In this document: in pieces, positions 55,006 to 63,916 of the stretch
Layout: each line of letters begins with the position of its first letter
How positions within the stretch are numbered: position 1 is the stretch's first letter
NCBI GenBank assembly: GCA_039591615.1
Contig: JBDHDH010000003.1
Span: forward strand, 1-64,000
DNA length: 64,000 nucleotides
Source: JBDHDH01 sp039591615
GTDB taxonomy: Bacteria; Gemmatimonadota; Gemmatimonadetes; Gemmatimonadales; GWC2-71-9
Direction: 5' to 3'
The notes under the pieces: generated by a model
Seen by the model: the letters and a program-made list of their open reading frames with translations, nothing else
Told to the model about the DNA's origin: nothing
Databases searched by the model: none
Position numbers and translations under genes: made by a program

Positions 55006-56271
55006 CTAGGCGGCGGGAGCCGGCGCATCGGTGGTGATGTCCGGCTCGAAGATTCGGTTCAACGCGAGCGTGACGAGGACGCGAATCTTGTTCTTGGTGC
55101 CAACGAGCTTGAGCAGGTACGCTCCCCGGTAGATCCACCACGCCAGCGCCCCGGTGATGCGGATGCCCAGGAGATCGACGAGCGCGACACCGGCCCCCAG
55201 TGAGATGATCTTGCCCGCATGGTGGGCCTGGTACGGCTCCAAGTCCCGTCCCAGCGCATGATTCTCGATGTTGGCCGCCGCCCGGATCCCTTGACTGATC
55301 GCGATAGGCGCCACGCGGGGATACGGCCGACCGGCACGATCGTCCTCCAGTGTTGTCACGTCCCCGACGGCATAGACGTTTTCGTAGCCTTGTACCTGCA
55401 GGAACGGATTGATCTTGATAGCGCCCCGCTCGGTGGGAACGGCAAGCTGCGCAGCCCACGGCGCTGGCGCAGTTCCCGCCGTCCAAATGAGGGTGTTCGC
55501 GGGCACCTCCGCCAAACCGTCCGCGCTCGTCGTGACGACGAGCCCAGAGCGGACGTCAGCTATCCGTGTATGAAGGCGTACCTCGATCCCGCGCTCCCGC
55601 AGACGCGTTAGCCCAGCCCGGGCCAATTCCCCATCCCAACCGGGGAGAATGCGATCACCACCATCGGCCAGAATGACCTTGGTCGGCGGAACGCGCGGGT
55701 AGTACGGCCGCAGCGTCACGTTCCCCAACGTATGAACCTCACTGGCCACTTCAACGCCCGCAGGTCCGGCCCCAGCAACGACGAACGTCAACAGTCGTTG
55801 CCGGGCTTGCTCGTCCGTCGTCAGGGTAGCGCGCTCCAGGGCGCCAATGACACGGTCGCGGATTGCGAGGGCGTCGTCCACCGAGGTGAGGGCAAGACTG
55901 TGGTGCCGTAGATTCTCGTTGCCAAAGAAGCGCGGTTCAGCGCCGACGGCGATCACCAGATAGTCGAATGAGAGCGTGGTCCGCGTCGTGCGTAGCACCC
56001 CTGCCGACACATCGATGTCACGTGCAGCGTCCTGCACGAACTGGAACCCGTAGCGTCCACCGAGGACGCGATAGGGGTATGTGACATGTTGCCGACCCAG
56101 CGTGCCGGCGGCAACCTCGGCAAGGAGGGGTGTAAAGGTGAAGTAGTTTCTTCGGTCGACCAATGTGATGTGGGCCCCTCGCTCGGCAAGCTCGGAGCGA
56201 GATAAATAGGTTGCCGCGTACAAACCTCCAAAGCCACCACCCACGACGACGATTTGGAGTTTCTCGAACAT
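55006..56271 (-). CDS. ndh: Type II NADH dehydrogenase (NDH-2)
   Basis: This 421-residue single-subunit flavoprotein passes electrons from NADH to quinone without pumping protons. It has the FAD motif VVVGGGFGGLYAA at 8-20, FTPLLAEVAAGTL near 46 (quinone-site region), NADH-binding VVAGAGPAGVEVASE near 165, and VYAVGDVTTLED near 290. A hydrophobic C-terminal part (LVDLLGIRITGALAWWIYRG in part, near 355-375) fits membrane attachment. The ATG at 56271 shares one base with the upstream stop (TGATG), which decides the start against a longer open frame. The likely product is reduced menaquinone. Confidence 0.9.
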   Translation of the reverse strand: MFEKLQIVVVGGGFGGLYAATYLSRSELAERGAHITLVDRRNYFTFTPLLAEVAAGTLGRQHVTYPYRVLGGRYGFQFVQDAARDIDVSAGVLRTTRTTLSFDYLVIAVGAEPRFFGNENLRHHSLALTSVDDALAIRDRVIGALERATLTTDEQARQRLLTFVVAGAGPAGVEVASEVHTLGNVTLRPYYPRVPPTKVILADGGDRILPGWDGELARAGLTRLRERGIEVRLHTRIADVRSGLVVTTSADGLAEVPANTLIWTAGTAPAPWAAQLAVPTERGAIKINPFLQVQGYENVYAVGDVTTLEDDRAGRPYPRVAPIAISQGIRAAANIENHALGRDLEPYQAHHAGKIISLGAGVALVDLLGIRITGALAWWIYRGAYLLKLVGTKNKIRVLVTLALNRIFEPDITTDAPAPAA

Positions 56272-56744
56272 CACGAGCCGAAGGGGAAGGGAAACCGCGG
56301 CAGTAGGTCCTGATAGTAGACGACCATCGTACCGATCACGGTGACGACCGCCACCAAGAGAATGCCAAAGAACTGCGTACCGAGACACCAAACCATCGCT
56401 GCCCTGTCTTCTTGCAGGTAGCTGGGCTTGCGGCCACTCCAGTACAGGAACAGTCCGTAGACCACCAGCAGCAGCGTGGCAAACACGACCTTGAGCAGCA
56501 GCCAGCCACCGACCGGGCCATCGAAGTGGGCGATCGTGCCGAAGAACCCGTCGCGCAGCCCAGCCACCATGGATAGCGCCACAGTGACAACGCCAGCCCA
56601 GGTATTGGCTCGGGCAAACCGGTAGATCCTGTCTTCGAAGACGCTAGTTGCGAGCCCGCGCACCAGCCACGTGTACATGGCGATGAATGCCATCACGAGG
56701 AAGGCGATATGCAGGTGTACGAAGAGGGGATGAAGAATCCTCAT
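56271..56744 (-). CDS. Small four-helix membrane protein cotranscribed with ndh
   Basis: This protein of about 157 residues has four hydrophobic segments and the start MRILHPLFVHLHIAFLVMAF, which resembles DUF2231-type membrane proteins, with histidines in the first helix that may bind haem or metal. I do not know its function. The start is uncertain: ATG 56744 is used here because homology-like sequence starts there; ATG 56765 and GTG 56768 are in frame and upstream. It is coupled to ndh by TGATG, so it probably belongs to the respiratory membrane. It diverges from the cupredoxin gene. Confidence 0.6.
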   Translation of the reverse strand: MRILHPLFVHLHIAFLVMAFIAMYTWLVRGLATSVFEDRIYRFARANTWAGVVTVALSMVAGLRDGFFGTIAHFDGPVGGWLLLKVVFATLLLVVYGLFLYWSGRKPSYLQEDRAAMVWCLGTQFFGILLVAVVTVIGTMVVYYQDLLPRFPFPFGS

Positions 56745-56813
56745 GTCACAGACGGGAACCTCCATCACACCGGCGAAGTTCCCACAGCGAGATGCTCACA
56801 GGCAGGATGCGCC

Positions 56814-57245
56814 GTGTGTAACCACCGTGATGCTCCCCGGCACGGCCAGTTGGGGCTGGCCATTCTCGTGATCCTCGTCACCACGGCGTGTGGCGCCAAT
56901 GACGAAGCGCCCGGAGTGGTCGTCGCAGGTGCGCACACGTTGGTGGTCCGCATGACCGACGAGATGCGCTTCGTGCCCGAACACCCCATCATCGGTGTCG
57001 GAGATACCGTGATATGGACCAACAGCGGGCGCCTACCCCACACGTCGACGGATGAACCGGGTCGGGCGGCGGTGGCGGATCATACCGTCCTGCCTCCTGG
57101 GGCCGAGCCCTGGGATTCCGGAGTGGTCGATCCCGGTGGACGGTTCCGGCACGTCTTTCGCGTGTCCGGGGACTACACCTACCTCTGTCTGCTCCACGAA
57201 GCGGCTGGCATGGTGGGACGGATCACGGTGAAAAGAGAAGAGTGA
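56814..57245 (+). CDS. Cupredoxin (plastocyanin-like) lipoprotein
   Basis: This protein of about 143 residues has a signal peptide ending LVTTAC (Cys26, likely lipid anchor) and a type 1 copper fold. Ligands are visible: His in RLPHTSTDE and the Cys-x-x-His-x4-Met set in YLCLLHEAAGM. The strand pattern VGDTVIWTNSG is also typical. It should carry electrons in the periplasm. The start is not certain: GTG 56814 gives a clean signal peptide, whereas the frame is open back to 56709, antisense to the neighbouring gene. A role next to NDH-2 and a quinol or cytochrome chain is plausible. Confidence 0.75.
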   Translation: MCNHRDAPRHGQLGLAILVILVTTACGANDEAPGVVVAGAHTLVVRMTDEMRFVPEHPIIGVGDTVIWTNSGRLPHTSTDEPGRAAVADHTVLPPGAEPWDSGVVDPGGRFRHVFRVSGDYTYLCLLHEAAGMVGRITVKREE

Positions 57246-57322
57246 GCCGGGCGCCCACCAATGACGTCTGAAGCGCCAGACTTTGACGGCGCGTTGAGCC
57301 CTGCAGTAATCTTCTCCGCACC

Positions 57323-58390
57323 ATGCGACAGATTTCGCTCGATTTTCTGACACGGCTCCTGGACGCACCCGGCCCCTCGGGCTTCGAGACGCTCCCGGCA
57401 CGCGTGTGGCGGGAGGAGGTCTCGAGCTTTGCCTCGGTCGTCTCCACAGACGTCTCCGGGAACTCCATCGCCGGCGTGCAGCCTGAGGGCACCCCTCGAG
57501 TCATGTTCGCAGGCCACATCGATGAGATCGGCCTGATGATCGTGCACATCGACGATGACGGATACCTCTATTTCTCCACCATCGGCGGCTGGGATGCGCA
57601 GGTATTGGTGGGGCAGCGGGTGCTCATCGCAACCAAGGACCAACCGGTCCCTGGGGTCATCGGTCGGAGGCCAGTCCACTTGATGGCGTCCGAGGACCGA
57701 GACAAGGTCGTGAAGCCAGCAGAACTGTGGATCGACATCGGGGCGACCGATAAGAAGACGGCGTCGAAGCGCGTACGGGTGGGAGATCCCGCGGTACTGG
57801 CGTCGTCGACGCTGGAGCTTCCGGGCAAACGGCTCATCTCCCGCAGCATCGACAACCGCATCGGCGCCTTCGTCGTCGCTGAGGCCTTGCGCCTGCTGGC
57901 CCGAAGAAAACCCAAGGCCGCGGTGTTCGCGGTGGCCACGACGCAGGAGGAGATTGGTTGGAGTGGTGGCGGCGCCCGAACCAGCGCGACGGGAATCGAT
58001 CCTCAGGTCGCCATCGTCGTCGATGTTACCCATGCCACCGATCATCCCGGCGCCGAAAAGAAGCAGCACGGTGATACAAAGCTGGGTGGAGGGCCGGTCC
58101 TGTCCCGAGGCTCGGCGGTGAACCCGGTAGTGTTCGAATTGCTCGTGGAGACGGCCGAAGCGGAGAGCATTCCCTTTGCGCTACAGGCGGCGCCTCGGGA
58201 CACAGGAACCGACGCGGACGCGATTCACACGGCGCGACAGGGGATTGCGACGGGATTGGTCTCGGTCCCCAACCGATACATGCACAGCCCAAACGAGATG
58301 GTCGATTTGAAGGACCTAGAACGCGCGGCGAAGCTACTGGCGGCCTTCGCTCGCCGAGTCACCGCAAGAACTGACTTTACGCCTCGCTAG
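57323..58390 (+). CDS. M42 family aminopeptidase
   Basis: This 355-residue dimetal peptidase of the M42 family (FrvX/PepA-like) shows its ligands in order: AGHIDEIGLM near 63 (His), RSIDNRIGAF near 174 (Asp), TTQEEIGWSGG near 210 (Glu pair), VVDVTHATD near 233 (Asp), and NRYMHSPNEMV near 318 (His). Start APGPSGFE is also typical. M42 enzymes form large tetrahedral complexes that trim peptides in the cytoplasm. It overlaps the 3' end of the convergent HEAT gene by 14 bases. It stands apart from the pepD/OPT group but could serve the same peptide use. Confidence 0.92.
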   Translation: MRQISLDFLTRLLDAPGPSGFETLPARVWREEVSSFASVVSTDVSGNSIAGVQPEGTPRVMFAGHIDEIGLMIVHIDDDGYLYFSTIGGWDAQVLVGQRVLIATKDQPVPGVIGRRPVHLMASEDRDKVVKPAELWIDIGATDKKTASKRVRVGDPAVLASSTLELPGKRLISRSIDNRIGAFVVAEALRLLARRKPKAAVFAVATTQEEIGWSGGGARTSATGIDPQVAIVVDVTHATDHPGAEKKQHGDTKLGGGPVLSRGSAVNPVVFELLVETAEAESIPFALQAAPRDTGTDADAIHTARQGIATGLVSVPNRYMHSPNEMVDLKDLERAAKLLAAFARRVTARTDFTPR

Positions 58391-60044
58391 TCGGAGCCGC
58401 CTCCGCGCGAGCCAGGGCGTCGTGGACGGCGTCTCGCACCTGCCGGTCGCGATCGTTGGCGAGGTCGAGCAGAATGGCTCGTGCCGCCCCCGCACCCGAC
58501 AGCCCCAGCGCCTCGATGGCCGCCAGCCTGAGGGCGACGGGCTTCCGCTTGAAGAGCGATCCCCCGGTTTCCGCCACCTTCGTCAGAACCTGAATGGCCT
58601 CGGGCGTCCCGATCCGCCCCATCGCCCGGTAGTACTCACACAGGATCCCGGTATCCTCTTCGTTTTCCACGGCCGCGACGAGGGGCATCACCAGCGCCGT
58701 CATGCCACGTCCACTGATGCCCTGCGCCACCGCAATTCTGACCTCGGCATCGGGATCTCGAATCAGCGCACGGAGATGGGGAGCCGCCGCAGCGGTGCCG
58801 ATGCCCGCCAGGGCCACGCCCGCTGACCGTCGCACCCTCGGGTCGGTGTGTCCCGCGGCCTTCCCGAGGGCCGGAACCGCCTCCTCGACGCGCAGCTCCC
58901 CCACCAAATCGCACATGTTGCGGATCACGTACCACTGATGATGGGAGAACATGCTGATGATGACTTCGACGCCTGATTGCATTTGTTTGAGGGCTTGGAG
59001 GTACGCCCGGCGCTCTGCGTACGTCGGCGCAGCCACCAACTTGTCCAGCAAGACCTGGGTACCACGCTTGCCAACGAACTGCATGAAATGCACGACATCT
59101 TTGGCGTAGAGCTCGTCTACGATGAGACTCGCGAACCGCTGCACCGCTTCCTGCGTCGAGATGCGTTGAAGGGCAATGGTATACGCTCGGTGGGTGTCCT
59201 CGTCCGGGGCCTTGTCGCGCTCCCGTACGAGCACCGTTGCCTCCTCGAGGGCCTCCTGAACCTGACCCCTTTCCACCATGCGCACGACCCGTTTGGCGGT
59301 CTCGTTCAGTCGCCTCATGATGTCCAGGTCTTCGGAGACACCTTCGGGCTGCGGGATGTCGATGTCATCCTCGCTCTCCGGTGCCTCCGCCGGCAACATG
59401 TCCGGCATGGGAGCACCGTCTGCGGAGAGCACGACCCCCCGCTGCCACGATTCGGGCTCCTCCGCCGCTGCCTCGGGCACCTCGGCGGCCGGCTCCGCCG
59501 GTTCCGTGCCAGACACCGCCGCGTCTTTCGCCGGCGCCGGCTGCTCCTCGGGCTGTGCCATTTCGGCAAGCTCATCCAAGACCCCCGCAGCCTTCAATGC
59601 GTCCGTCACACGAACCGCGGGCACCGAGCCACGACCCCGACGTGCCTGCTCGGCCGTCACGAGACCGATCGTAAGCGCATTGGCATCCCGGAGCGTTCCT
59701 TCCACACCACCCGCAGCCTTCAAGTCGTCCGGACTGCGGGCCAACGCGAAGAGAAGCGTGAGGAGGTCCAGTGCTGATGCCTTATGTGCGAAGAACACGG
59801 CCGCGATCCCGTGCGTGCGCAGTTGTTGCGAAAACGCGGTGGCGAAGGGCGTTTCGGGAGGGATCGCCACCCCCTCGATGGTGAGCGTACTGCCGTAGCG
59901 GAGTCTCACTGTCGCGCTGCGTTGCGACGTCAGCTCAACGAGGGACCGCAGGGCGGCTTTGTGGTCGTCGACGGCGTCTGGCGAGCGCCGGAGCATATCG
60001 ACGCTGCGGCCAAGCAACACCGCGAACTTGTGTTCGAAGCGCAT
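58377..60044 (-). CDS. HEAT-repeat protein (paralogue 1)
   Basis: This protein of about 555 residues has three parts. Residues 1-110 form an N-terminal domain (FAVLLGRSVDMLRRSPDAV, LTIEGVAI) shared with the next gene. Next is an Ala/Glu/Pro-rich linker of about 80 residues (155-235). The C-terminal half (about 290-545) is a set of helical HEAT-type repeats (VPALGKAAGHTDPRVRRSAGVALAGIG, ALRLAAIEALGLSG, DRDRQVRDAVHDALAR). HEAT solenoids are binding scaffolds. The ATG at 60044 is used since the only earlier start is a TTG. No enzyme domain is present and the partner is unknown. Confidence 0.75.
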   Translation of the reverse strand: MRFEHKFAVLLGRSVDMLRRSPDAVDDHKAALRSLVELTSQRSATVRLRYGSTLTIEGVAIPPETPFATAFSQQLRTHGIAAVFFAHKASALDLLTLLFALARSPDDLKAAGGVEGTLRDANALTIGLVTAEQARRGRGSVPAVRVTDALKAAGVLDELAEMAQPEEQPAPAKDAAVSGTEPAEPAAEVPEAAAEEPESWQRGVVLSADGAPMPDMLPAEAPESEDDIDIPQPEGVSEDLDIMRRLNETAKRVVRMVERGQVQEALEEATVLVRERDKAPDEDTHRAYTIALQRISTQEAVQRFASLIVDELYAKDVVHFMQFVGKRGTQVLLDKLVAAPTYAERRAYLQALKQMQSGVEVIISMFSHHQWYVIRNMCDLVGELRVEEAVPALGKAAGHTDPRVRRSAGVALAGIGTAAAAPHLRALIRDPDAEVRIAVAQGISGRGMTALVMPLVAAVENEEDTGILCEYYRAMGRIGTPEAIQVLTKVAETGGSLFKRKPVALRLAAIEALGLSGAGAARAILLDLANDRDRQVRDAVHDALARAEAAPTSEA

Positions 60045-60092
60045 GGGTTGAGGTAACTTACGATCACCCGGCCGAGGCGGCAAACCACTTCG

Positions 60093-61556
60093 TCACATTT
60101 CGGCGTCCCCCTCGTCGGCCTCGCCGCGCATATCGGCAAGGGCCATGCGGGCAGCCTCCTGCACCTCCCGATCGCGATCCCGGACCAGGGCCTCGAGAAA
60201 ACCGATCGCCTTGGGGCCTCCCATTTCCCGCAGCGCGTCGATGGCGGCCAGCCGGAGCGGCTTGGGCTTCCGCCCCAGGAACCAGCGGCCGGATTGGGCG
60301 ATGTTGGTCAGCGTACGGAGGGCGTCCGTCGTGCCTATACGACCCAAGGCTCGTATGTACTCGCCTGCGACGAGCTGATCCTTCTCCTGCTCCAGCGCCG
60401 CCGTGAGGGGACGAACGAGGCCGCCGGCCTGCGGACCCTTTACGGCATTCAGAACCAGCGACCGCAGCCGTGCGTCTCCCTGGACAACGATGCGAGCGAG
60501 ATGCTCCAGCGCCGCCGGGGTCGCCACCTTCGCCACGGCCACTGCGGCCGCCTGGCGCACCCGTCCGTCCTTGTGCTCTAGCCCCAGGGCGAGCTCCGGC
60601 ACCACCTCACCGATGCCGAGCTCCCCAACGAGCCAAGCGGCGTTTCGGACCACATACCAGTCGGGGTGGCGCAACATGGAGACCATGAGGGAATAGCCCT
60701 CCTTCACACCTCGTAACGACGCGAACGCCTTCCGTCGCTCGTCCATCGTGGGCAGCGAGTTAATCTGATCGACGAGCACCTTGGTGCCATCCGGACCAGC
60801 GCGGCGTAGCACTCGTGAGGCAGCGTTTCCATACCGCGAGTCGTTCAACATCCGCGTGACGCGTTGCAGGATCCCACGGGTGAGCGATCGTCTCAGCTCG
60901 ATGCCGTAGCAGCGACGCACGTGGTCGCTGCGAGCTCGGTCCTCCAAGGCGATCACAGCGGACAAGGCTTGAACTGCCTCTTCGAGCCGGTCTCCGTCAA
61001 ATGCGTCCCGGATCTCGGCACCGACGTCATTCAATCGCTCCAGCACGTCATCCCCATGCGGTCCCCCCGCAAGCCGCCGCATAGCGACGCCCAGCCCGGT
61101 CATTGCCGGAGCGGCTGGAGACGTGGATCCCGTGCGCCCGTTCGCGGTCGCTTCGGGCTCATCGAGTCCGCCTAGCGAAACGAATACACCAGTACCACGC
61201 CATTCGTCAGCGACGTATTCGGCCAGCTCGGCAACGTGATTCTCGTCTGGCTCCGCAGCGAGCCGTTTCAAGAAGTTGAGTACCTCCGCCGGCGGAGCAC
61301 CCTGCGAGAACGAAACCGTAGTCACGCGGTGTACTTCGAGGAGTGCAGTGAGGTCGGGTATCAGAGGCAGCGCGGGTGAAACCGCACTGCCTTCCACCAC
61401 CAACTCACCGTCCCGCACGGCCACCGTGACGGATCCGAGCTTGGTGAGGGCAACGAGCGCCCGCAGCACGACTTTTCGTTGGGACACGTCAGGCGACGTA
61501 CGGAACAGCTGGGCGGCGCGCGCCAGAGTCACCGCGAAATGATCAGGATTGATCAT
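60093..61556 (-). CDS. HEAT-repeat protein (paralogue 2)
   Basis: This 487-residue paralogue of the previous gene has a similar N-terminal domain (FAVTLARAAQLFRTSPDVSQRK, GELVVEGSAV), a shorter linker, and C-terminal HEAT-type repeats (WYVVRNAAWLVGELGIGEVVPEL, LRLAAIDALREMGGPKAIGFLEAL, DREVQEAARMALADM). The shared pattern HPDWYVVRNAA / HHQWYVIRNM shows clear common ancestry. Its start lies inside the 3' end of the ecfA-like gene (14-base overlap), so it is coupled to the ECF transporter genes. Whether the scaffold works with the transporter is unknown. Confidence 0.75.
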   Translation of the reverse strand: MINPDHFAVTLARAAQLFRTSPDVSQRKVVLRALVALTKLGSVTVAVRDGELVVEGSAVSPALPLIPDLTALLEVHRVTTVSFSQGAPPAEVLNFLKRLAAEPDENHVAELAEYVADEWRGTGVFVSLGGLDEPEATANGRTGSTSPAAPAMTGLGVAMRRLAGGPHGDDVLERLNDVGAEIRDAFDGDRLEEAVQALSAVIALEDRARSDHVRRCYGIELRRSLTRGILQRVTRMLNDSRYGNAASRVLRRAGPDGTKVLVDQINSLPTMDERRKAFASLRGVKEGYSLMVSMLRHPDWYVVRNAAWLVGELGIGEVVPELALGLEHKDGRVRQAAAVAVAKVATPAALEHLARIVVQGDARLRSLVLNAVKGPQAGGLVRPLTAALEQEKDQLVAGEYIRALGRIGTTDALRTLTNIAQSGRWFLGRKPKPLRLAAIDALREMGGPKAIGFLEALVRDRDREVQEAARMALADMRGEADEGDAEM

Positions 61557-62394
61557 CGGAGAAGCGCGAAGTTACAGACCCCTCGAGGTCCCGGCAACGC
61601 TCGGCGAGCACGGTGGCGACGGCGTCGAACCGCACAGGCACTCCCGGGAAGCGGAGCGCTCGGCTGAGGCACGCCGCCGGGGGCATCTCGAGGCCGAGCG
61701 CCGCAAGGCGTGCCGCATCCAATATCAAGTCGCGACACGCCCCGTCGTAGACCACTCCGCCCTCTTCCAGAACGAGCGTGCGTTCGACGCTGTTTGCGAC
61801 AAACTCGAGATCGTGCGAGACCGCGAGGACGGCGACACCACGCGCCGCCGCATCCTGGGCGACCCGGCAGACGACACCCCGTCCATCACGATCGAGCCCG
61901 AGTGTCGGTTCATCCAGAACGAGAACCTGCGATGCCTGCGCGAGGGCCGCCGCCAGAGCGACGAGTTTACGCTGCGGCGGCGGTAGATCGTAAGGATGTG
62001 CCGACGCCAGCGCCCCCAGACGGACCTCCTCCAGGGCGCTAGCGGCGAGCGCCCTGGCATCCGACTCATCAAGACCCCGCTGACGGGGTGCAAAAGCCAC
62101 TTCATCCAACACGGTGCGCGCGAAAAGTTGCTGATCGGCGTGCTGAAACACATAGGCTACCCAGTTGGCCACTTCCTCGGGTGCCTTCCCCGCCGTGGCC
62201 TGCTCTCCAATCCATACCGTACCGCGAGTGGGATGGAGGATGGCGGCCAGGAGCTTCGTCAGCGTCGTTTTGCCGACACCGTTTCGCCCCAGGAGACCCA
62301 CCGTCTCTCCCAGCCGGATGGTCAACGTCACCCCCCGCAGCACGGCGTGATCATGATAGGAGAACCAGACGTCTTCCAGCCGGATCGCGGTCAC
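61543..62394 (-). CDS. ecfA: ECF transporter ATPase with degenerate ABC signature
   Basis: This 283-residue ABC ATPase of the energy-coupling factor type has an intact Walker A (GRNGVGKTT, Lys42), Q-loop (YVFQHADQQLF, Gln84), Walker B (VLVLDEPTLGLD, Glu162) and H-loop (AVSHDLE, His194). The signature motif that should read LSGGQ is LPPPQ (residues 137-141), confirmed in the DNA (CTA CCG CCG CCG CAG). The signature contributes to the ATP site of the partner, so that site should be dead. With the neighbouring ATPase and EcfT it forms an importer for a vitamin or metal, set by the S component. It overlaps its neighbours on both sides. Confidence 0.85.
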   Translation of the reverse strand: MTAIRLEDVWFSYHDHAVLRGVTLTIRLGETVGLLGRNGVGKTTLTKLLAAILHPTRGTVWIGEQATAGKAPEEVANWVAYVFQHADQQLFARTVLDEVAFAPRQRGLDESDARALAASALEEVRLGALASAHPYDLPPPQRKLVALAAALAQASQVLVLDEPTLGLDRDGRGVVCRVAQDAAARGVAVLAVSHDLEFVANSVERTLVLEEGGVVYDGACRDLILDAARLAALGLEMPPAACLSRALRFPGVPVRFDAVATVLAERCRDLEGSVTSRFSDDQS

Positions 62395-63209
62395 AGCGAG
62401 TAGCGGGCGACGGCGGCCTCAACGGTAAGGGGGAAGGGCCCGGGACAGCCAGCGCGGTGACCGAGCGTGGCGATTGTCGTGCTCAGGCCCGACCGCACGA
62501 CGTGAGCCGTGGCCAACACATCGTCCGGTGCCCCATCCGCCACCAGATGGCCGCGTTCCATGACCACGATCCGATCGGTAACAGTGATGGCGCGATCGAT
62601 GTCCGTACTGGCGAGAATCACGGTGCCCTGGTCCGCAAGTCGGGGTAACAGATCGTAAACGGCCCTCGCCCCCTCGGGGTCGAGCTCCTGGACCGGCTCG
62701 TCCAACAGACAGACGCTGGGTTCCATGGCAACCACCGCAGCCAGCATCACGCGCTGGAGCTCGCCGCCGGACAGCGACCGCGGATCCCGACCCGCCAGAT
62801 GGTTGACGTCGAGGAGCGCGAGCGCTTGGACGACTGCCTGAGCAATGCGCCCACGTTCCCACCCCAGGTTGGCCGGACCGAAAGCCACCTCGTCCCACAC
62901 GGTGAATGCCATTCCCGACAGCTGCGTCCATGGCGTCGGGAACAGCAACCCAATCCGCCCTGCCAATGCCGCGGTTCCCACCGGGCTCGCCGGGTCGCGC
63001 CCCAACGTGAGGACCTCCCCCTCCCGGTCGCCGCCCGTCGATCGAGGGGCCAGCCCTGCGATGGCTAGGAGCAGCGTGCTGCACCCCGCCCCGAGCTGTC
63101 CGGTCACGAGTGTCACCTCGCGGGGTCTGAACTCCGCACAGACGTCACTCAAGGCCGGTTCCAACCCGCCGGAGTAGCGGAAGGTCAGCCTGTCGAGAAG
63201 AACGCTCAT
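62391..63209 (-). CDS. ecfA2: ECF transporter ATPase with degenerate Walker A, Q-loop and H-loop
   Basis: This 272-residue ABC ATPase has an intact signature (LSGGELQR, 146-153) and Walker B with glutamate (CLLDEPVQELD, Glu171). Other motifs are lost: Walker A is GQLGAGCST, with Cys43 in place of the lysine (TGC codon in the DNA); the Q-loop Gln is Pro91 (LLFPTPW); and the H-loop His is Thr202 (ASTDID). It should not hydrolyse ATP at its own Walker A site, but its signature can complete the site of the partner EcfA. It is coupled to ecfT and the other ATPase by four-base overlaps. Confidence 0.85.
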   Translation of the reverse strand: MSVLLDRLTFRYSGGLEPALSDVCAEFRPREVTLVTGQLGAGCSTLLLAIAGLAPRSTGGDREGEVLTLGRDPASPVGTAALAGRIGLLFPTPWTQLSGMAFTVWDEVAFGPANLGWERGRIAQAVVQALALLDVNHLAGRDPRSLSGGELQRVMLAAVVAMEPSVCLLDEPVQELDPEGARAVYDLLPRLADQGTVILASTDIDRAITVTDRIVVMERGHLVADGAPDDVLATAHVVRSGLSTTIATLGHRAGCPGPFPLTVEAAVARYSL

Positions 63210-63916
63210 TTCAGCACCTGTAGTAGCACCGCAACCAGCGTGCCCACGGCCATGACCCAGCGGGCGCTGCGATCAGCCATGGTGTCAACCGGGGGGTCCA
63301 GCGGGGTGCGGCGCACGGCCCGCCCCCCGCCCCGGGACTCGAGCGCCATCGCTCGATCGTCGACTTCAGCCAATGCACCCAACACCAGCGGGACCGTCAG
63401 GGGTACGATGGCGCCTATCCGGCGGAATAGGGAGCCCCGAACGCGAAGACCCCGACATCGCTGTGCTTCGAGGATCTGGCGTCCTCGATCGCGCAAGCGC
63501 GGAACCGCCTGAAGTGTCGCGGAGAGTAGGTACGCGAAGGCGAACGGCACGCGGCGGGCGACCAGGGCGTCCACCAGCCGAGCCGGATGGATCGTGACCA
63601 GGAGCATCAGGAAACCGAGCACCATGGTCCCGATGCGGCCACCGAAGGTGAGGGCACGAAGGGGTTCACCACCGAGCAGCCCGTGGATCAGCAGCAGGAA
63701 GCCCCAGAAGGGCGCAACGACCACCGCCGCTGGCAGGAGTATACGTGCCAAGCCCGCGGCGATGGCAAGCGTGACCAGCGCGGCTCCCAGTACGAGAGGC
63801 CCACCAGGCGCTGGCAGCACGAAGGCCAGGACCGCCACGCTCCCGACCAGGGTGAGATTGGTGAACGGATGCGCACGATGGAGAATCCCGTGGCCGGCCT
63901 GGTATTCGACGATCAT
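63206..63916 (-). CDS. ecfT: ECF transporter T component
   Basis: This 236-residue membrane protein has about five hydrophobic segments and two coupling motifs facing the ATPases: AQRCRGLRVRG near residue 150 and ALESRGGG near 195, in place of the usual Ala-Arg-Gly type. EcfT links the substrate-binding S component to the ATPase pair. The N-terminus YQAGHGILHRAHPFTNLTLV is typical. It overlaps ecfA2 downstream and the S gene upstream by four bases each. The changed motifs may reflect the unusual ATPases. Confidence 0.83.
   Translation of the reverse strand: MIVEYQAGHGILHRAHPFTNLTLVGSVAVLAFVLPAPGGPLVLGAALVTLAIAAGLARILLPAAVVVAPFWGFLLLIHGLLGGEPLRALTFGGRIGTMVLGFLMLLVTIHPARLVDALVARRVPFAFAYLLSATLQAVPRLRDRGRQILEAQRCRGLRVRGSLFRRIGAIVPLTVPLVLGALAEVDDRAMALESRGGGRAVRRTPLDPPVDTMADRSARWVMAVGTLVAVLLQVLK

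Noticed and set aside
54786..55028. Short frames around 54.8-55.0 kb as a precursor peptide for the PqqD-like protein
   Set aside because: They are arginine/proline-rich shadows without a leader-core pattern or ribosome-binding site, and one lies antisense to the PqqD-like gene.
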